Positions 1-13,779 of a DNA stretch of 64,000 bases are shown piece after piece. Position 1 is the stretch's first letter, and each line of letters begins with the position of its first letter. The notes under the pieces were generated by a model. It had not been told where the DNA came from. It saw only the letters and a list, made by a program, of their open reading frames with translations, and ran no database searches. The translations under genes were made by a program, and so were the position numbers. Origin of the DNA: Ptiloglossa arizonensis (lineage: Eukaryota; Arthropoda; Insecta; Hymenoptera; Colletidae); the NCBI RefSeq assembly GCF_051014685.1, contig NW_027478463.1:1054001-1118000 (forward strand), read 5' to 3'.

Positions 1-1106
1 TTTCAGATGCAATAGAAATTTTTGGGTTTGGATATTCCGTTCGCGAGATATGGGAGTATGAAGCTAAGAAATGGTTGAAAAGACAACAAATTTTACGCAC
101 TTCTGCTGCTCCAAACACTTAACCAGAATGGCCTAGGGAAAAATACACATACCGTTGTAATCGGGCGAGTTTCTACCTTCGGATGCAATAGGAATTTGTG
201 GGTTTGGTCAATCCGTTCGCGAGATATGGGACTTTGAAGCTAAGAAATGGTTAAGAAGGCAACAAATTTAACGCACTTCTGCCTCTCCAAACGCTTAACC
301 AGACTGGCCTAAGGAAAGAATACACATTGCGTTGTAATCGAGCGAGTTTCTACTTTCAGACGCAGCAAGAATTTTTGGGTTTGGTCAATCCGTTCGAGAG
401 ATGTGGGAGTATGAAACTAAGAAATGGTTGAGAAGACAACAATTTTTTCGCACTTCTGCTGCTCCAAACGCTTAACCAGAATGGCCTAGGGAAAAAATAC
501 ACATACCGTTGAAATCGGGCGAGTTTCTACTTTCAGATGCAGTAGGAACTTTTGGGTTTATTCAATCCATTCGCGAGGTATGGGAGTTTGAAGCTAAGAA
601 GTGGTTGAGAAGACAACAAATTTTTCGCACTTCTGCTGCTCCAAACGCTTAACCAGAATGGCCTAGGGGAGAAATACTCATACCGCTGTAATCGGGCGAG
701 TTTCTACTTTCAGATGCAATAGGAACTTTTGGGTTTATTCAATCCGTTCGCGAGGTATGGGAGTTTGAAGCTGAGAAAGGGTTGAGAAGACAACAAATTT
801 TTCGCACCTCTGCTGCTCCTAACGCTTAACCAGAATGGCCCAGGGAAAAAATACACATACCGTTGTTATCGGGAGAGTTCCTACTTTCAGACGAAATAGG
901 AATTTTTGGGTTTGGTGAATCCTTGCGCGATATATGGGAGTTTGAAGCTAAGAAATAGTTGAGAAGGCAAAAAATTTTACGCATTTCTGCGGCACGAAAC
1001 GCATAACCAGAATGGCCTAGTGAAAAAATACACATAACGTTGTAATCGGGCGAGTTTCTACTTTCAGATGCACTAGGAATTTTTGGGTTTGGTCAAACCG
1101 TTCGCG
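1..1106 (+). repeat. left-edge monomers, partial copy of the first 22-mer
   Basis: About six monomers. The stretch near 200-1050 resembles 3563-4412 at an offset of 3,363 bp (19 monomers). Both contain the rare CGTTCGAGAGATGTGGGAG and then a monomer with GACGAAATAGG plus GAATCCTTGCGCGATATATGG. From about 1060 the sequence instead tracks 2830 onward (offset 1,770 bp, 10 monomers), sharing the rare GATGCACTAGG and GAGGAGAGAACAAC. This is therefore a recombined fragment of the same repeat system and not unique flanking DNA. No gene is seen. Confidence 0.8.
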
Positions 1107-4100
1107 AGATATGGGAGTCTGAAGCTAAGAAATGGTTGAGGAGAGAACAACTTTTTCGCATTTCTGCTGCTCCAAACGCTTAACCAGAATTGCGTAGGGA
1201 AAAAATACACATACCGTTATAATCGGGAGAGATTCTACATTCAGACGCAATAGGAATTTTTGGGTTGGGTCAATCCGTTTGCGAGATATGGGACTTTGAA
1301 GCTAAGAAATGGTAGAGAAGACAACAAATTTTTCGCACTTCTGCTGCTCCAAACGCTATACACGAATGGCATAGGGAAAAAATACACATACCTTTGTAAT
1401 CGGGAGAGTTTCTACTTTCAGACGAAATAGGAATTTTTGTGTTTGGTGAATCCTTGCGCGATATATGGGAGTTTGAAGCTAAGAAATGGTTGAGAAGGCA
1501 AAAAATTATCCGCATTTCTGCTGCTCCAAACGCCTTACCAGAATGGCCCAGGGAAAAAATACACATACCGTTGTTATCGGGAGAGTTCCTACTTTCAGAC
1601 GAAATAGGAATTTTTGGGTTTGGTGAATCCTTGCGCGATATATGGGAGTTTGAAGCTAAGAAATAGTTGAGAAGGCAACAAATTTTGCGCATTTCTGCGG
1701 CACTAAACGCCTAACCAGAATGGCCTAGTGAAAAAATACACATAACGTTGTAATCGGGCGAGTTTCTACTTTCAGATGCAATAGAAATTTTTGTGTTTGG
1801 TCAATCCGTTCGCGAGATATGGCAGTTTGAAGCTAAGAAATGGTTGAGAAGGCAACAAATTTCTCGCAATTCTGCTACTCGAAACGCTTAACCAGAATGG
1901 TCCAGGGAAAAAATACACATACCGATGTAATCGGGCGTGTTTCTACTTTTAGACGCAGCAGGAATTTTTGGGTTTGGTCAATCCGTTCGCGAGATATGGG
2001 AGTTTGAAGCTAAGAAATGGTTGAGAAGACAACAAATTTTACGCACTTCTGCTGCTCCAAACGCTTAACCAGAATGGCCCAGGGAAAAAATACACATACC
2101 GTTCTAATCGAGAGAGTTTCTACTTTCAGATGCAATAGGAATTTTTCGGTGTGGTCAAACGGTTCGCGAGATATGGGAGTCTGAAGCTAAGAAATGTTTG
2201 AGAAGACAAAAACTTTTTCGCAATTCTGCTGCTCCAAACGCTTAACCAGAATGGTCCAGGGAAAAAATACACATACCGTTGTATATCGGCGAGTTTCTAA
2301 CTTCAGACCCGATAGGAATTTTTGGTTTTGGTCAATCCGTTCGCGAGATATGGGAGTTTGAAACTAAGAAATGGTTGAGAAGACAACAAATTTTTCGCAC
2401 TTCTGCTGCTCCAAACGCATTACACGAATGGCCTAGGGAATTAATAAACATACCGTTGTAATCGGGCGAGTTTCTACTTTCAGACGCAGCAGGAATTTTT
2501 GGGTTTGGTCAATCCGTTCGCGAGATGTGGGAGTTTGAAGCTAAGAAATGGTTGAGCAGGCAACAGATTTTGCGCACTTCTGCTGCTCCAAACGCTTAAC
2601 CGGAATGGCCTAGGGGAAAAATACACATACCGTCGTAATCGGGCGAGTGTCTACTTTCAGACGCAGCAGAAATTTTTGGGTTTGGTCAAACCATTCTCGA
2701 GGTATGGGAGTTTGAAGCTAAGAAATGGTTGAGTAGGCAACAAATTCTGCGCACTTCTGCTGCTCCAAACGCTTAACCAGAATGGCCTAGGGAAAAAATA
2801 CACATACCGTTGTAATTGGGAGAGTTTCTACTTTCAGATGCACTAGGAATTTTTGGGTTTGGTCAAACCGTTCGCGAGATATGGGAGTCTGAAGCTAAGA
2901 AATGGTTGAGGAGAGAACAACTTTTTCGCATTTCTGCTGCTCCAAACGCTTAACCAGAATTGCGTAGGGAAAAAATACACATACCGTTATAATCGGGAGA
3001 GATTCTACATTCAGACGCAATAGGAATTTTTGGGTTGGGTCAATCCGTTTGCGAGATATGGGACTTTGAAGCTAAGAAATGGTAGAGAAGACAACAAATT
3101 TTTCGCACTTCTGCTGCTCCAAACGCTATACACGAATGGCCTAGGGAAAAAATACACATACCTTTGTAATCGGGAGAGTTTCTACTTTCAGACGAAATAG
3201 GAATTTTTGTGTTTGGTGAATCCTTGCGCGATATATGGGAGTTTGAAGCTAAGAAATAGTTGAGGAGGCAAAAAATTATCCGCATTTCTGCTGCTCCAAA
3301 CGCCTTACCAGAATGGCCTAGGGAAAAAATACACATACCGCTGTAATCGGGCGAGTTTCTATTTTCAGATGCAATAGGAATTTTTGGGTTTGGTCAATCC
3401 GTTCGCGAGATATGGCAGTTTGAAGCTAAGAAATGGTGGAGAAGGCAACAAATTTCTCGCACTTCTGCTGCTCGAAACGCTTAACCAGAATGGCCTAGGG
3501 AAAAAATACACATACCGATGTAATCGGGCGTGTTTCTACTTTTAGGCGCAGCAGGAATTTTTGGGTTTGGTCAATCCGTTCGCGAGATATGGGAGTTTGA
3601 AGCTAAGAAATGGTTAAGAAGGCAATAAATTTTACGCACTTCGGCCTCTCCAAACGCTTAACCAGACTGGCCTAAGGAAAGAATACGCATTGCGTTGTAA
3701 TCGAGCGAGTTTCTACTTTCAGACGCAGCAAGAATTTTTGGGTTTGGTCAATCCGTTCGAGAGATGTGGGAGTATGAAACTAAGAAATGGTTGAGAAAGC
3801 AACAAATTCTTCGCAATTCTGCTGCTCCAAACGCTTAACCAGAATGGCCTAGGGAAGATATACACATACCGTTGTAATCGGGCAAGTTTCTACTTTCAGA
3901 CGCAACAGGAATTTTTGGGTTTGGTCAATCCGTTTGCGAGATGTGGGTGTTTGAAGCTAAAAAATCGTTGAGAAGACAACAATTTTTTCGCACTTCTGCT
4001 GCTCCAAACGCTTAACCAGAATGGCCTAGGGAAAAAATACACATACCGTTGTAATCGGGCGAGTTTCTACTTTCATATGCAATAGGAATTTTTGTGTTTA

Positions 4101-5000
4101 GTCGATCCGTTCGCGAGATGTGGGAGTTTGAAGCTAAGAAATGGTTGACAAGACAACAAATTTTTCGCAATTCTGCTGCTCCAAACGCTTAACCAGAATG
4201 GCCCAGGGAAAAAATACACATACCGTTGTTATCGGGAGAGTTCCTACTTTCAGACGAAATAGGAATTTTTGGGTTTGGTGAATCCTTGCGCGATATATGG
4301 GAGTTTGAAGCTAAGAAATAGTTGAGAAGGCAACAAATTTTGCGCACTTCTGCGGCACGAAACGCCTAACCAGAATGGCCTAGTGAAAAAATACACATAA
4401 CGTTGTAATCGGGCGAGTTTCTACTTTCAGATGCAATAGAAATTTTTGTGTTTGGTCAATCCGTTCGCGAGATATGGGAGTTTGAAGCTAAGAAATGGTT
4501 GAGAAGGCAACAAATTTTTCGCATTTCTGCTGCTGCATACGCTTAACCAGAATGGCCTAGGGAAAAATACACATACCGTTGTAATAGGGCGAGTTTCTAC
4601 CTTCAGATGCAATAGGAATTTTTGGGTTTGGTCAATCCGTTCGCGAGATATGGGAGATTGAAGCTAAGGAATGGTTGTGAAGGTAACAAATTTTTCGCAA
4701 TTCTGCTGCTCCAAACGCTTAACCAGAATGGCCTAGGGAAAGAATACACATACCGTTGTAATCGAGAGAGCTTCTACTTTCAGACGCAATAGGAACTTTT
4801 CGGTTTGTTCTATCCGTTCGCGAGATATGGGAGTTTGAAGCTAAGAAATGGTTGAGAAGGCAACAAATTTTGCGCAATTCTGCTGCTCCAAACGCTTAAC
4901 CAGAATGGCCTAGGGAATTAATACCCATACCGTTGTAATCGGGCGAGTCTCTACTTTCTGACGCAACAGGAATTTTTTGGGTTTGGTCAATCCGTTCGCG
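1107..5000 (+). repeat. 22-monomer higher-order repeat A, copy 1 (3,894 bp)
   Basis: This block is repeated in tandem by 5001-8894, and every landmark I compared is shifted by exactly 3,894 bp (22 x 177). Examples are the GTATATCGGCGAG variant at 2280 and 6174, and the AGGTAACAAA variant at 4681 and 8575. Individual monomers within the unit differ clearly from one another, while copies of the unit are nearly identical, which defines a higher-order repeat. I noticed only about three substitutions between the copies: near 1484 (AATGGTTG against AATAGTTG), 2449 (AATAAAC against AATAGAC) and 2527 (GATGTGG against GATATGG). There is also an internal 10-monomer duplication (about 1060-1540 against 2830-3310). 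Confidence 0.93.
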
Positions 5001-8000
5001 AGATATGGGAGTCTGAAGCTAAGAAATGGTTGAGGAGAGAACAACTTTTTCGCATTTCTGCTGCTCCAAACGCTTAACCAGAATTGCGTAGGGAAAAAAT
5101 ACACATACCGTTATAATCGGGAGAGATTCTACATTCAGACGCAATAGGAATTTTTGGGTTGGGTCAATCCGTTTGCGAGATATGGGACTTTGAAGCTAAG
5201 AAATGGTAGAGAAGACAACAAATTTTTCGCACTTCTGCTGCTCCAAACGCTATACACGAATGGCATAGGGAAAAAATACACATACCTTTGTAATCGGGAG
5301 AGTTTCTACTTTCAGACGAAATAGGAATTTTTGTGTTTGGTGAATCCTTGCGCGATATATGGGAGTTTGAAGCTAAGAAATAGTTGAGAAGGCAAAAAAT
5401 TATCCGCATTTCTGCTGCTCCAAACGCCTTACCAGAATGGCCCAGGGAAAAAATACACATACCGTTGTTATCGGGAGAGTTCCTACTTTCAGACGAAATA
5501 GGAATTTTTGGGTTTGGTGAATCCTTGCGCGATATATGGGAGTTTGAAGCTAAGAAATAGTTGAGAAGGCAACAAATTTTGCGCATTTCTGCGGCACTAA
5601 ACGCCTAACCAGAATGGCCTAGTGAAAAAATACACATAACGTTGTAATCGGGCGAGTTTCTACTTTCAGATGCAATAGAAATTTTTGTGTTTGGTCAATC
5701 CGTTCGCGAGATATGGCAGTTTGAAGCTAAGAAATGGTTGAGAAGGCAACAAATTTCTCGCAATTCTGCTACTCGAAACGCTTAACCAGAATGGTCCAGG
5801 GAAAAAATACACATACCGATGTAATCGGGCGTGTTTCTACTTTTAGACGCAGCAGGAATTTTTGGGTTTGGTCAATCCGTTCGCGAGATATGGGAGTTTG
5901 AAGCTAAGAAATGGTTGAGAAGACAACAAATTTTACGCACTTCTGCTGCTCCAAACGCTTAACCAGAATGGCCCAGGGAAAAAATACACATACCGTTCTA
6001 ATCGAGAGAGTTTCTACTTTCAGATGCAATAGGAATTTTTCGGTGTGGTCAAACGGTTCGCGAGATATGGGAGTCTGAAGCTAAGAAATGTTTGAGAAGA
6101 CAAAAACTTTTTCGCAATTCTGCTGCTCCAAACGCTTAACCAGAATGGTCCAGGGAAAAAATACACATACCGTTGTATATCGGCGAGTTTCTAACTTCAG
6201 ACCCGATAGGAATTTTTGGTTTTGGTCAATCCGTTCGCGAGATATGGGAGTTTGAAACTAAGAAATGGTTGAGAAGACAACAAATTTTTCGCACTTCTGC
6301 TGCTCCAAACGCATTACACGAATGGCCTAGGGAATTAATAGACATACCGTTGTAATCGGGCGAGTTTCTACTTTCAGACGCAGCAGGAATTTTTGGGTTT
6401 GGTCAATCCGTTCGCGAGATATGGGAGTTTGAAGCTAAGAAATGGTTGAGCAGGCAACAGATTTTGCGCACTTCTGCTGCTCCAAACGCTTAACCGGAAT
6501 GGCCTAGGGGAAAAATACACATACCGTCGTAATCGGGCGAGTGTCTACTTTCAGACGCAGCAGAAATTTTTGGGTTTGGTCAAACCATTCTCGAGGTATG
6601 GGAGTTTGAAGCTAAGAAATGGTTGAGTAGGCAACAAATTCTGCGCACTTCTGCTGCTCCAAACGCTTAACCAGAATGGCCTAGGGAAAAAATACACATA
6701 CCGTTGTAATTGGGAGAGTTTCTACTTTCAGATGCACTAGGAATTTTTGGGTTTGGTCAAACCGTTCGCGAGATATGGGAGTCTGAAGCTAAGAAATGGT
6801 TGAGGAGAGAACAACTTTTTCGCATTTCTGCTGCTCCAAACGCTTAACCAGAATTGCGTAGGGAAAAAATACACATACCGTTATAATCGGGAGAGATTCT
6901 ACATTCAGACGCAATAGGAATTTTTGGGTTGGGTCAATCCGTTTGCGAGATATGGGACTTTGAAGCTAAGAAATGGTAGAGAAGACAACAAATTTTTCGC
7001 ACTTCTGCTGCTCCAAACGCTATACACGAATGGCCTAGGGAAAAAATACACATACCTTTGTAATCGGGAGAGTTTCTACTTTCAGACGAAATAGGAATTT
7101 TTGTGTTTGGTGAATCCTTGCGCGATATATGGGAGTTTGAAGCTAAGAAATAGTTGAGGAGGCAAAAAATTATCCGCATTTCTGCTGCTCCAAACGCCTT
7201 ACCAGAATGGCCTAGGGAAAAAATACACATACCGCTGTAATCGGGCGAGTTTCTATTTTCAGATGCAATAGGAATTTTTGGGTTTGGTCAATCCGTTCGC
7301 GAGATATGGCAGTTTGAAGCTAAGAAATGGTGGAGAAGGCAACAAATTTCTCGCACTTCTGCTGCTCGAAACGCTTAACCAGAATGGCCTAGGGAAAAAA
7401 TACACATACCGATGTAATCGGGCGTGTTTCTACTTTTAGGCGCAGCAGGAATTTTTGGGTTTGGTCAATCCGTTCGCGAGATATGGGAGTTTGAAGCTAA
7501 GAAATGGTTAAGAAGGCAATAAATTTTACGCACTTCGGCCTCTCCAAACGCTTAACCAGACTGGCCTAAGGAAAGAATACGCATTGCGTTGTAATCGAGC
7601 GAGTTTCTACTTTCAGACGCAGCAAGAATTTTTGGGTTTGGTCAATCCGTTCGAGAGATGTGGGAGTATGAAACTAAGAAATGGTTGAGAAAGCAACAAA
7701 TTCTTCGCAATTCTGCTGCTCCAAACGCTTAACCAGAATGGCCTAGGGAAGATATACACATACCGTTGTAATCGGGCAAGTTTCTACTTTCAGACGCAAC
7801 AGGAATTTTTGGGTTTGGTCAATCCGTTTGCGAGATGTGGGTGTTTGAAGCTAAAAAATCGTTGAGAAGACAACAATTTTTTCGCACTTCTGCTGCTCCA
7901 AACGCTTAACCAGAATGGCCTAGGGAAAAAATACACATACCGTTGTAATCGGGCGAGTTTCTACTTTCATATGCAATAGGAATTTTTGTGTTTAGTCGAT

Positions 8001-8894
8001 CCGTTCGCGAGATGTGGGAGTTTGAAGCTAAGAAATGGTTGACAAGACAACAAATTTTTCGCAATTCTGCTGCTCCAAACGCTTAACCAGAATGGCCCAG
8101 GGAAAAAATACACATACCGTTGTTATCGGGAGAGTTCCTACTTTCAGACGAAATAGGAATTTTTGGGTTTGGTGAATCCTTGCGCGATATATGGGAGTTT
8201 GAAGCTAAGAAATAGTTGAGAAGGCAACAAATTTTGCGCACTTCTGCGGCACGAAACGCCTAACCAGAATGGCCTAGTGAAAAAATACACATAACGTTGT
8301 AATCGGGCGAGTTTCTACTTTCAGATGCAATAGAAATTTTTGTGTTTGGTCAATCCGTTCGCGAGATATGGGAGTTTGAAGCTAAGAAATGGTTGAGAAG
8401 GCAACAAATTTTTCGCATTTCTGCTGCTGCATACGCTTAACCAGAATGGCCTAGGGAAAAATACACATACCGTTGTAATAGGGCGAGTTTCTACCTTCAG
8501 ATGCAATAGGAATTTTTGGGTTTGGTCAATCCGTTCGCGAGATATGGGAGATTGAAGCTAAGGAATGGTTGTGAAGGTAACAAATTTTTCGCAATTCTGC
8601 TGCTCCAAACGCTTAACCAGAATGGCCTAGGGAAAGAATACACATACCGTTGTAATCGAGAGAGCTTCTACTTTCAGACGCAATAGGAACTTTTCGGTTT
8701 GTTCTATCCGTTCGCGAGATATGGGAGTTTGAAGCTAAGAAATGGTTGAGAAGGCAACAAATTTTGCGCAATTCTGCTGCTCCAAACGCTTAACCAGAAT
8801 GGCCTAGGGAATTAATACCCATACCGTTGTAATCGGGCGAGTCTCTACTTTCTGACGCAACAGGAATTTTTTGGGTTTGGTCAATCCGTTCGCG
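5001..8894 (+). repeat. 22-monomer higher-order repeat A, copy 2 (3,894 bp)
   Basis: Near-identical tandem copy of 1107-5000. The join lies around 4985-5005, where the sequence passes from the CTGACGCAACAGG monomer into the GGGAGTCTGAAGC / GAGGAGAGAACAAC monomer seen at 1107. The right end lies around 8895-8905, where GGGAGTCTGAAG is replaced by GGCAGTTTGAAG and the tandem order breaks. So few differences in 3.9 kb suggest a very recent unequal exchange or segmental duplication. An assembly duplication cannot be excluded from sequence alone, but the substitutions between copies argue against it. Confidence 0.93.
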
Positions 8895-11260
8895 AGATAT
8901 GGCAGTTTGAAGCTAAGAAATGGTTGAGAAGGCAACAAATTTCTCGCAATTCTGCTGCTCGAAACGCTTAACCAGAATGGCCTAGGGAAAAAATACACAT
9001 ACCGATGTAATCGGGCGTGTTTCTACTTTTAGACGCAGCAGGAATTTTTGGGTTTGGTCAATCCGTTCGCGAGATATGGGAGTTTGAAGCTAAGAAATGG
9101 TTAAGAAGGCAACAAATTTTACGCACTTCTGCCTCTCCAAACGCTTAACCAGACTGGCCTAAGGAAAGAATACGCATTGCGTTGCAATCGAGCGAGTTTC
9201 TACTTTCAGACGCAGCAAGAATTTTTGGGTTTGGTCAATCCGTTCGAGAGATGTGGGAGCATGAAACTAAGAAATGGTTGAGAAAGCAACAAATTCTTCG
9301 CACTTCTGCTGCTCCAAACGCTTAACCAGAATGGCCTAGGGAAGATATACACATACCGTTGTAATCGGGCAAGTTTCTACTTTCAGACGCAACAGGAATT
9401 TTTGGGTTTGGTCAATCCGTTTGCGAGATGTGGGTGTTTGAAGCTAAAAAATCGTTGAGAAGACAACAATTTTTTCGCACTTCTGCTGCTCCAAACGCTT
9501 AACCAGAATGGCCTAGGGAAAAAATACACATACCGTTGTAATCGGGCGAGTTTCTACTTTCTTATGCAATAGGAATTTTTGTGTTTAGTCGATCCGTTCG
9601 CGAGATGTGGGAGTTTGAAGCTAAGAAATGGTTGAGAAGACAACAAATTTTTCGCAATTCTGCTGCTCCAAACGCTTAACCAGAATGGCCCAGGGAAAAA
9701 ATACACATACCGTTGTTATCGGGAGAGTTCCTACTTTCTGACGAAATAGGAATTTTTGGGTTTGGTGAATCCTTGCGCGATATATGGGAGTTTGAAGCTA
9801 AGAAATAGTTGAGAAGGCAACAAATTTTGCGCATTTCTGCGGCACGAAACGCCTAACCAGAATGGCCTAGTGAAAAAATACACATAACGTTGTAATCGGG
9901 CGAGTTTCTACTTTCAGATGCAATAGAAATTTTTGTGTTTGGTCAATCCGTTCGCGAGATATGGGAGTTCGAAGCTAAGAAATGGTTGAGAAGGCAACAA
10001 ATTTTTCGCATTTCTGCTGCTGCATACGCTTAACCAGAATGGCCTAGGGAAAAATACACATACCGTTGTAATCGGGCGAGTCTCTACTTTCTGACGCAAC
10101 AGGAATTTTTTGGGTTTGGTCAATCCGTTCGCGAGATATGGCAGTTTGAAGCTAAGAAATGGTTGAGAAGGCAACAAATTTCTCGCAATTCTGCTGCTCG
10201 AAACGCTTAACCAGAATGGCCTAGGGAAAAAATACACATACCGATGTAATCGGGCGTGTTTCTACTTTTAGACGCAGCAGGAATTTTTGGGTTTGGTCAA
10301 TCCGTTCGCGAGATATGGGAGTTTGAAGCTAAGAAATGGTTGAGAAGACAACAAATTTTACGCACTTCTGCTGCTCCAAACGCTTAACCAGAATGGCCCA
10401 GGGAAAAAATACACATACCGTTCTAATCGAGAGAGTTTCTACTTTCAGATGCAATAGGAATTTTTGGGTGTGGTCAAACGGTTCGCGAGATATGGGAGTC
10501 TGAAGCTAAAAAATGTTTGAGAAGACAAAAACTTTTTCGCAATTCTGCTGCTCCAAACGCTTAACCAGAATCGTCCAGGGAAAAAATACACATACCGTTG
10601 TATATCGGGCGAGTTTCTAACTTCAGACCCGATAGGAATTTTTGGTTTTGGTCAATCCGTTCGCGAGATATGGGAGTTTGAAACTAAGAAATGGTTGAGA
10701 AGACAACAAATTTTTCGCACTTCTGCTGCTCCAAACGCATTAAACGAATGGCCTAGGGAATTAATAAACATACCGTTGTAATCGGGCGAGTTTCTACTTT
10801 CATATGCAATAGGAATTTTTGTGTTTAGTCGATCCGTTCGCGAGATGTGGGAGTTTGAAGCTAAGAAATGGTTGAGAAGACAACAAATTTTTCGCAATTC
10901 TGCTGCTCCAAACGCTTTACACGAACGGCCTAGGGAAAAAATACACATACCTTTGTAATCGGGAGAGTTTCTACTTTCAGACGAAATAGGAATTTTTGGG
11001 TTTGGTGAATCCTTGCGCGATATATGGGAGTTTGAAGCTAAGAAATAGTTGAGAAGGCAAAAAATTATCTGCATTTCTGCTGCTCCAAACGCCTTACCAG
11101 AATGGCCTAAGGAAAAAATACACATACCGCTGTAATCGGGCGAGTTTCTACTTTCAGATGCAATAGGAATTTTTGGGTTTGGTCAATCCGTTCGCGAGAT
11201 ATGGCAGTTTGAAGCTAAGAAATGGTGGAGAAGGCAACAAATTTCTCGCAATTCTGCTGC
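8895..11260 (+). repeat. rearranged partial third copy of repeat A
   Basis: This is a patchwork of segments from the 22-mer with changing offsets. About 8900-10075 follows 7305-8482 (offset 1,593 bp, 9 monomers). 10076-10239 follows 8836-9000 (7 monomers). 10240-10770 follows 5815-6345 (25 monomers). 10770-10915 carries the CATATGCAATAGG variant also found at 7969 (16 monomers). 10920-11260 follows about 7026-7366 (22 monomers). Point differences from the tandem copies are more frequent here than between copies 1 and 2. Repeated unequal crossover or gene conversion at the edge of the 22-mer array would give this pattern. Confidence 0.75.
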
Positions 11261-12187
11261 TCCAAACGCTTAACCAGAATGGCCTAGGGAAAGAATATAC
11301 ATACCGTTGTAATCGAGAGAGCTTCTACTTTCAGACGCAATAGGAACTTTTGGGTTTGGACTATCCGTTCGCGAGATATTGGAGTTTGAAGCTAAGAAAT
11401 GGTTGAGCAGGCAACAAATTTTGCGCACTTCTGCTGCTCCAAACGCTTAACCAGAATGGCCTAGGGAATTAATACACATACCGTTGTATTCGGGCGGGTT
11501 TCTACTTTCAGACGCAGCAGGAATTTTTGGGTTTGGTCACTCCGTTCGCGAGATATGGGAGTTTGCAGCTAAGAAATGGTTCAGGAGACAACAAATTTTT
11601 CGCAATTCTGCAGCTCCAAACGCTTAACCAGAATGGCCTAGGGAAAAAATACACATACTGTTGTAATCGGGAGAGTTTCTACTTTCAGATGCAATAGGAA
11701 TTTTCGGGTTTGGTCAAACCGTTCGCGAGATATGGGAGTTTGCAGCTAAGAAATGGTTCAGGAGACAACAAATTTTTCGCAATTCTGCTGCTCCAAACGC
11801 TTAACCAGAATGGCCTAGGGGAAAAATACACATACCGTTGTAATCAGGCGTGTTTCTACTTTCAGACGCAGCAGGAATTTTTGGGTTTGGTCAATCCGTT
11901 CGCGAGATACGGGAGTTTGCAGCTAAGAAATGGTTCAGGACACAACAAATTTTTCGCAATTCTGCTACTCCAAACGCTTAACCAGAATGGCCTAGGGGAA
12001 AAATACACATTCCGTTGTAATCGGGCGAGTGTCTACTTTCAGAAGCAGCAAGAATTTTTGGGTTTGGTCTATCCGTTCGCGAGATATGGGAGTTTGAAGC
12101 TAAGGAATGGTTGAGCAGGCAACAAATTTTGTGCACTTCTACTGCTCCAAACGCTTGACCAGAATGGCCTACGGAATTAGTAAACAT
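11261..12187 (+). repeat. junction to second monomer set (TTTGCAGCTAAG / CAGGAGAC type)
   Basis: Here the monomers change. Units with TTTGCAGCTAAGAAATGG followed by TTCAGGAGACAAC, GGTCACTCC and GTATTCGGGCGGG appear and dominate much of the next 38 kb, whereas they are absent from 1-11 kb as far as I can see. The block 11657-12187 recurs at about 15372-15902 (offset 3,715 bp) and about 18024-18554, and related DNA lies at 25.1-25.8 kb. No gene or unique sequence is present. Confidence 0.75.
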
Positions 12188-13779
12188 ACCGTTGTAAGCG
12201 GGCGAGTTTCTACTTTCAGATGCAATAGAAATTTTTGGGTTTGGTCAATCCGTTCGCGAGATATGGGAGTTTGAAGCTAAGAAATGCTTGAGTAGGCAAC
12301 AAATTCTGCGGACTTCTGCTGCTCCAAACGCTTAACCAGAATGGCCTAGGGAAAAAATACACATACCGTTGCAATCGGGAGAGTTTCTACTTTCACACGC
12401 AATAGGAACTTTTGGGGTTGGTCTATCCGTTCGCGAGATATGGGAGTTTGAAGCTAAGAAATGGTTGAGCAGGCAACAAATTTTGCGCACTTCTACTGCT
12501 CCAAACGGTTGACCAGAATGGCCTAGGGAATTAATAAACATACCGTTGTAATCGGGCGAGTTTCTACTTTCAGACGCAGCAGGAATTTTTGGGTTTGGTC
12601 AATCCGTTCGCGATATATGGCAGTTTGAAGCTAAGAAATGGTTGGGAAGGCAACAAATTTCTCGCACTTCTGCTGCTCGAAACGCTTAACCAGAATGGCC
12701 TAGGGAAAAAATACACACGCCGATGTAATCGTGCGTGTTTCTACTTTCAGACGCAGCTGGAATTTTTGGGTTTGGTCAATCCGTTCGCGAGATATGGGAG
12801 TTTGAAGCTAAGAAATGGTTGAGTCGGCAACAAATTTTGCGCACTTCTGCTGCTCCAAACGCTTAACCAGAATGGCCTAGGGAAAAAATACACATACCGT
12901 TATAATCGGGCGAGTGTCTACTTTCAGACGCAGCAGGAATTTTTGGGTTTGATCAAACCGTTCGCGAGATGTGGGAGTTTGAAGCTAAGAAATGATTGAG
13001 TAGGCAACAAATTTTGCGCACATCTGCTGCTCCAAACGCTTAACAAGAATTGCGTAGGGGAAAAAAACACATACCGTTATAATCGGGAGAGATTCTACAT
13101 TCAGACGCAACAGGAATTTTTGGGTTTGGTCAATCCGTTCGCGAGATATGGGAGTTAGAAGCTAAGAAATGGTTGAGTAGGCAACAAATTTTGCGCAATT
13201 CTGCTGCTCCAAACGCTTAACCAGAATGGCCTAGGGAAAAAATACACATACCGTTGTAATCGGGAGAGTTTCTACTTTCAGATGCAATAGGACTTTTTGG
13301 GTTTGTTCTATCCGTTCGCGAGACATGGGAGTCTGAAGGTATGAAATGGTTGAGAAGACAACAACTTTTTCGCAATTCTGCTGCCCCAAACGCTTAACCA
13401 GAATGGCCTAGGAAAAAAATACACATACCGTTTTAATCGAGAGAGCTTCTACTTTCAGACGCAATGGGAACTTTCGGTTTGCTCTATCCGATCCCGAGAT
13501 ATGGGAGTTTGAAGCTAAGAAATGTTTGAGCAGGCAACAAATTTTGCGCAGTGCTGCTTCTCCAAACGCTTAACCAGAATGGCCTAGGGAATTAATACAC
13601 ATACCGTTGTATTCGGGCGGGTTTCTACTTTCAGACGCAGCAGGAATTTTTGGGTTTGGTCACTCCGTTCGCGAGATATGGGAGTTTGCAGCTAAGAAAT
13701 GGTTCAGGAGACAACAAATTTTTCGCAATTCTGCTGCTCCAAACGCTTAACCAGAATGGCCTAGGGAAAAAATACACAT
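12188..13779 (+). repeat. 9-monomer higher-order repeat B, copy 1 (1,592 bp)
   Basis: The block begins with ACCGTTGTAAGCGGGCGAG and recurs immediately downstream at a shift of 1,592 bp (9 x 177 minus 1). Diagnostic shared monomers include one with ACACACGCCGATGTAATCG, one with TTTGATCAAACC and one with AACAAGAATTGCG. Differences from copy 2 that I noticed include GTTGCAATC (about 12370), GGGGTTGG (about 12414), GCTGCCCC (about 13383) and GCAATGGG (about 13462), so identity is high but not perfect. Confidence 0.88.

Noticed and set aside
5001..8894. Assembly artefact as the only cause of the near-perfect second 22-mer
   Set aside because: At least three substitutions separate the copies, and a rearranged partial third copy follows, so a simple double inclusion of the same reads is unlikely. 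It cannot be excluded without read data.
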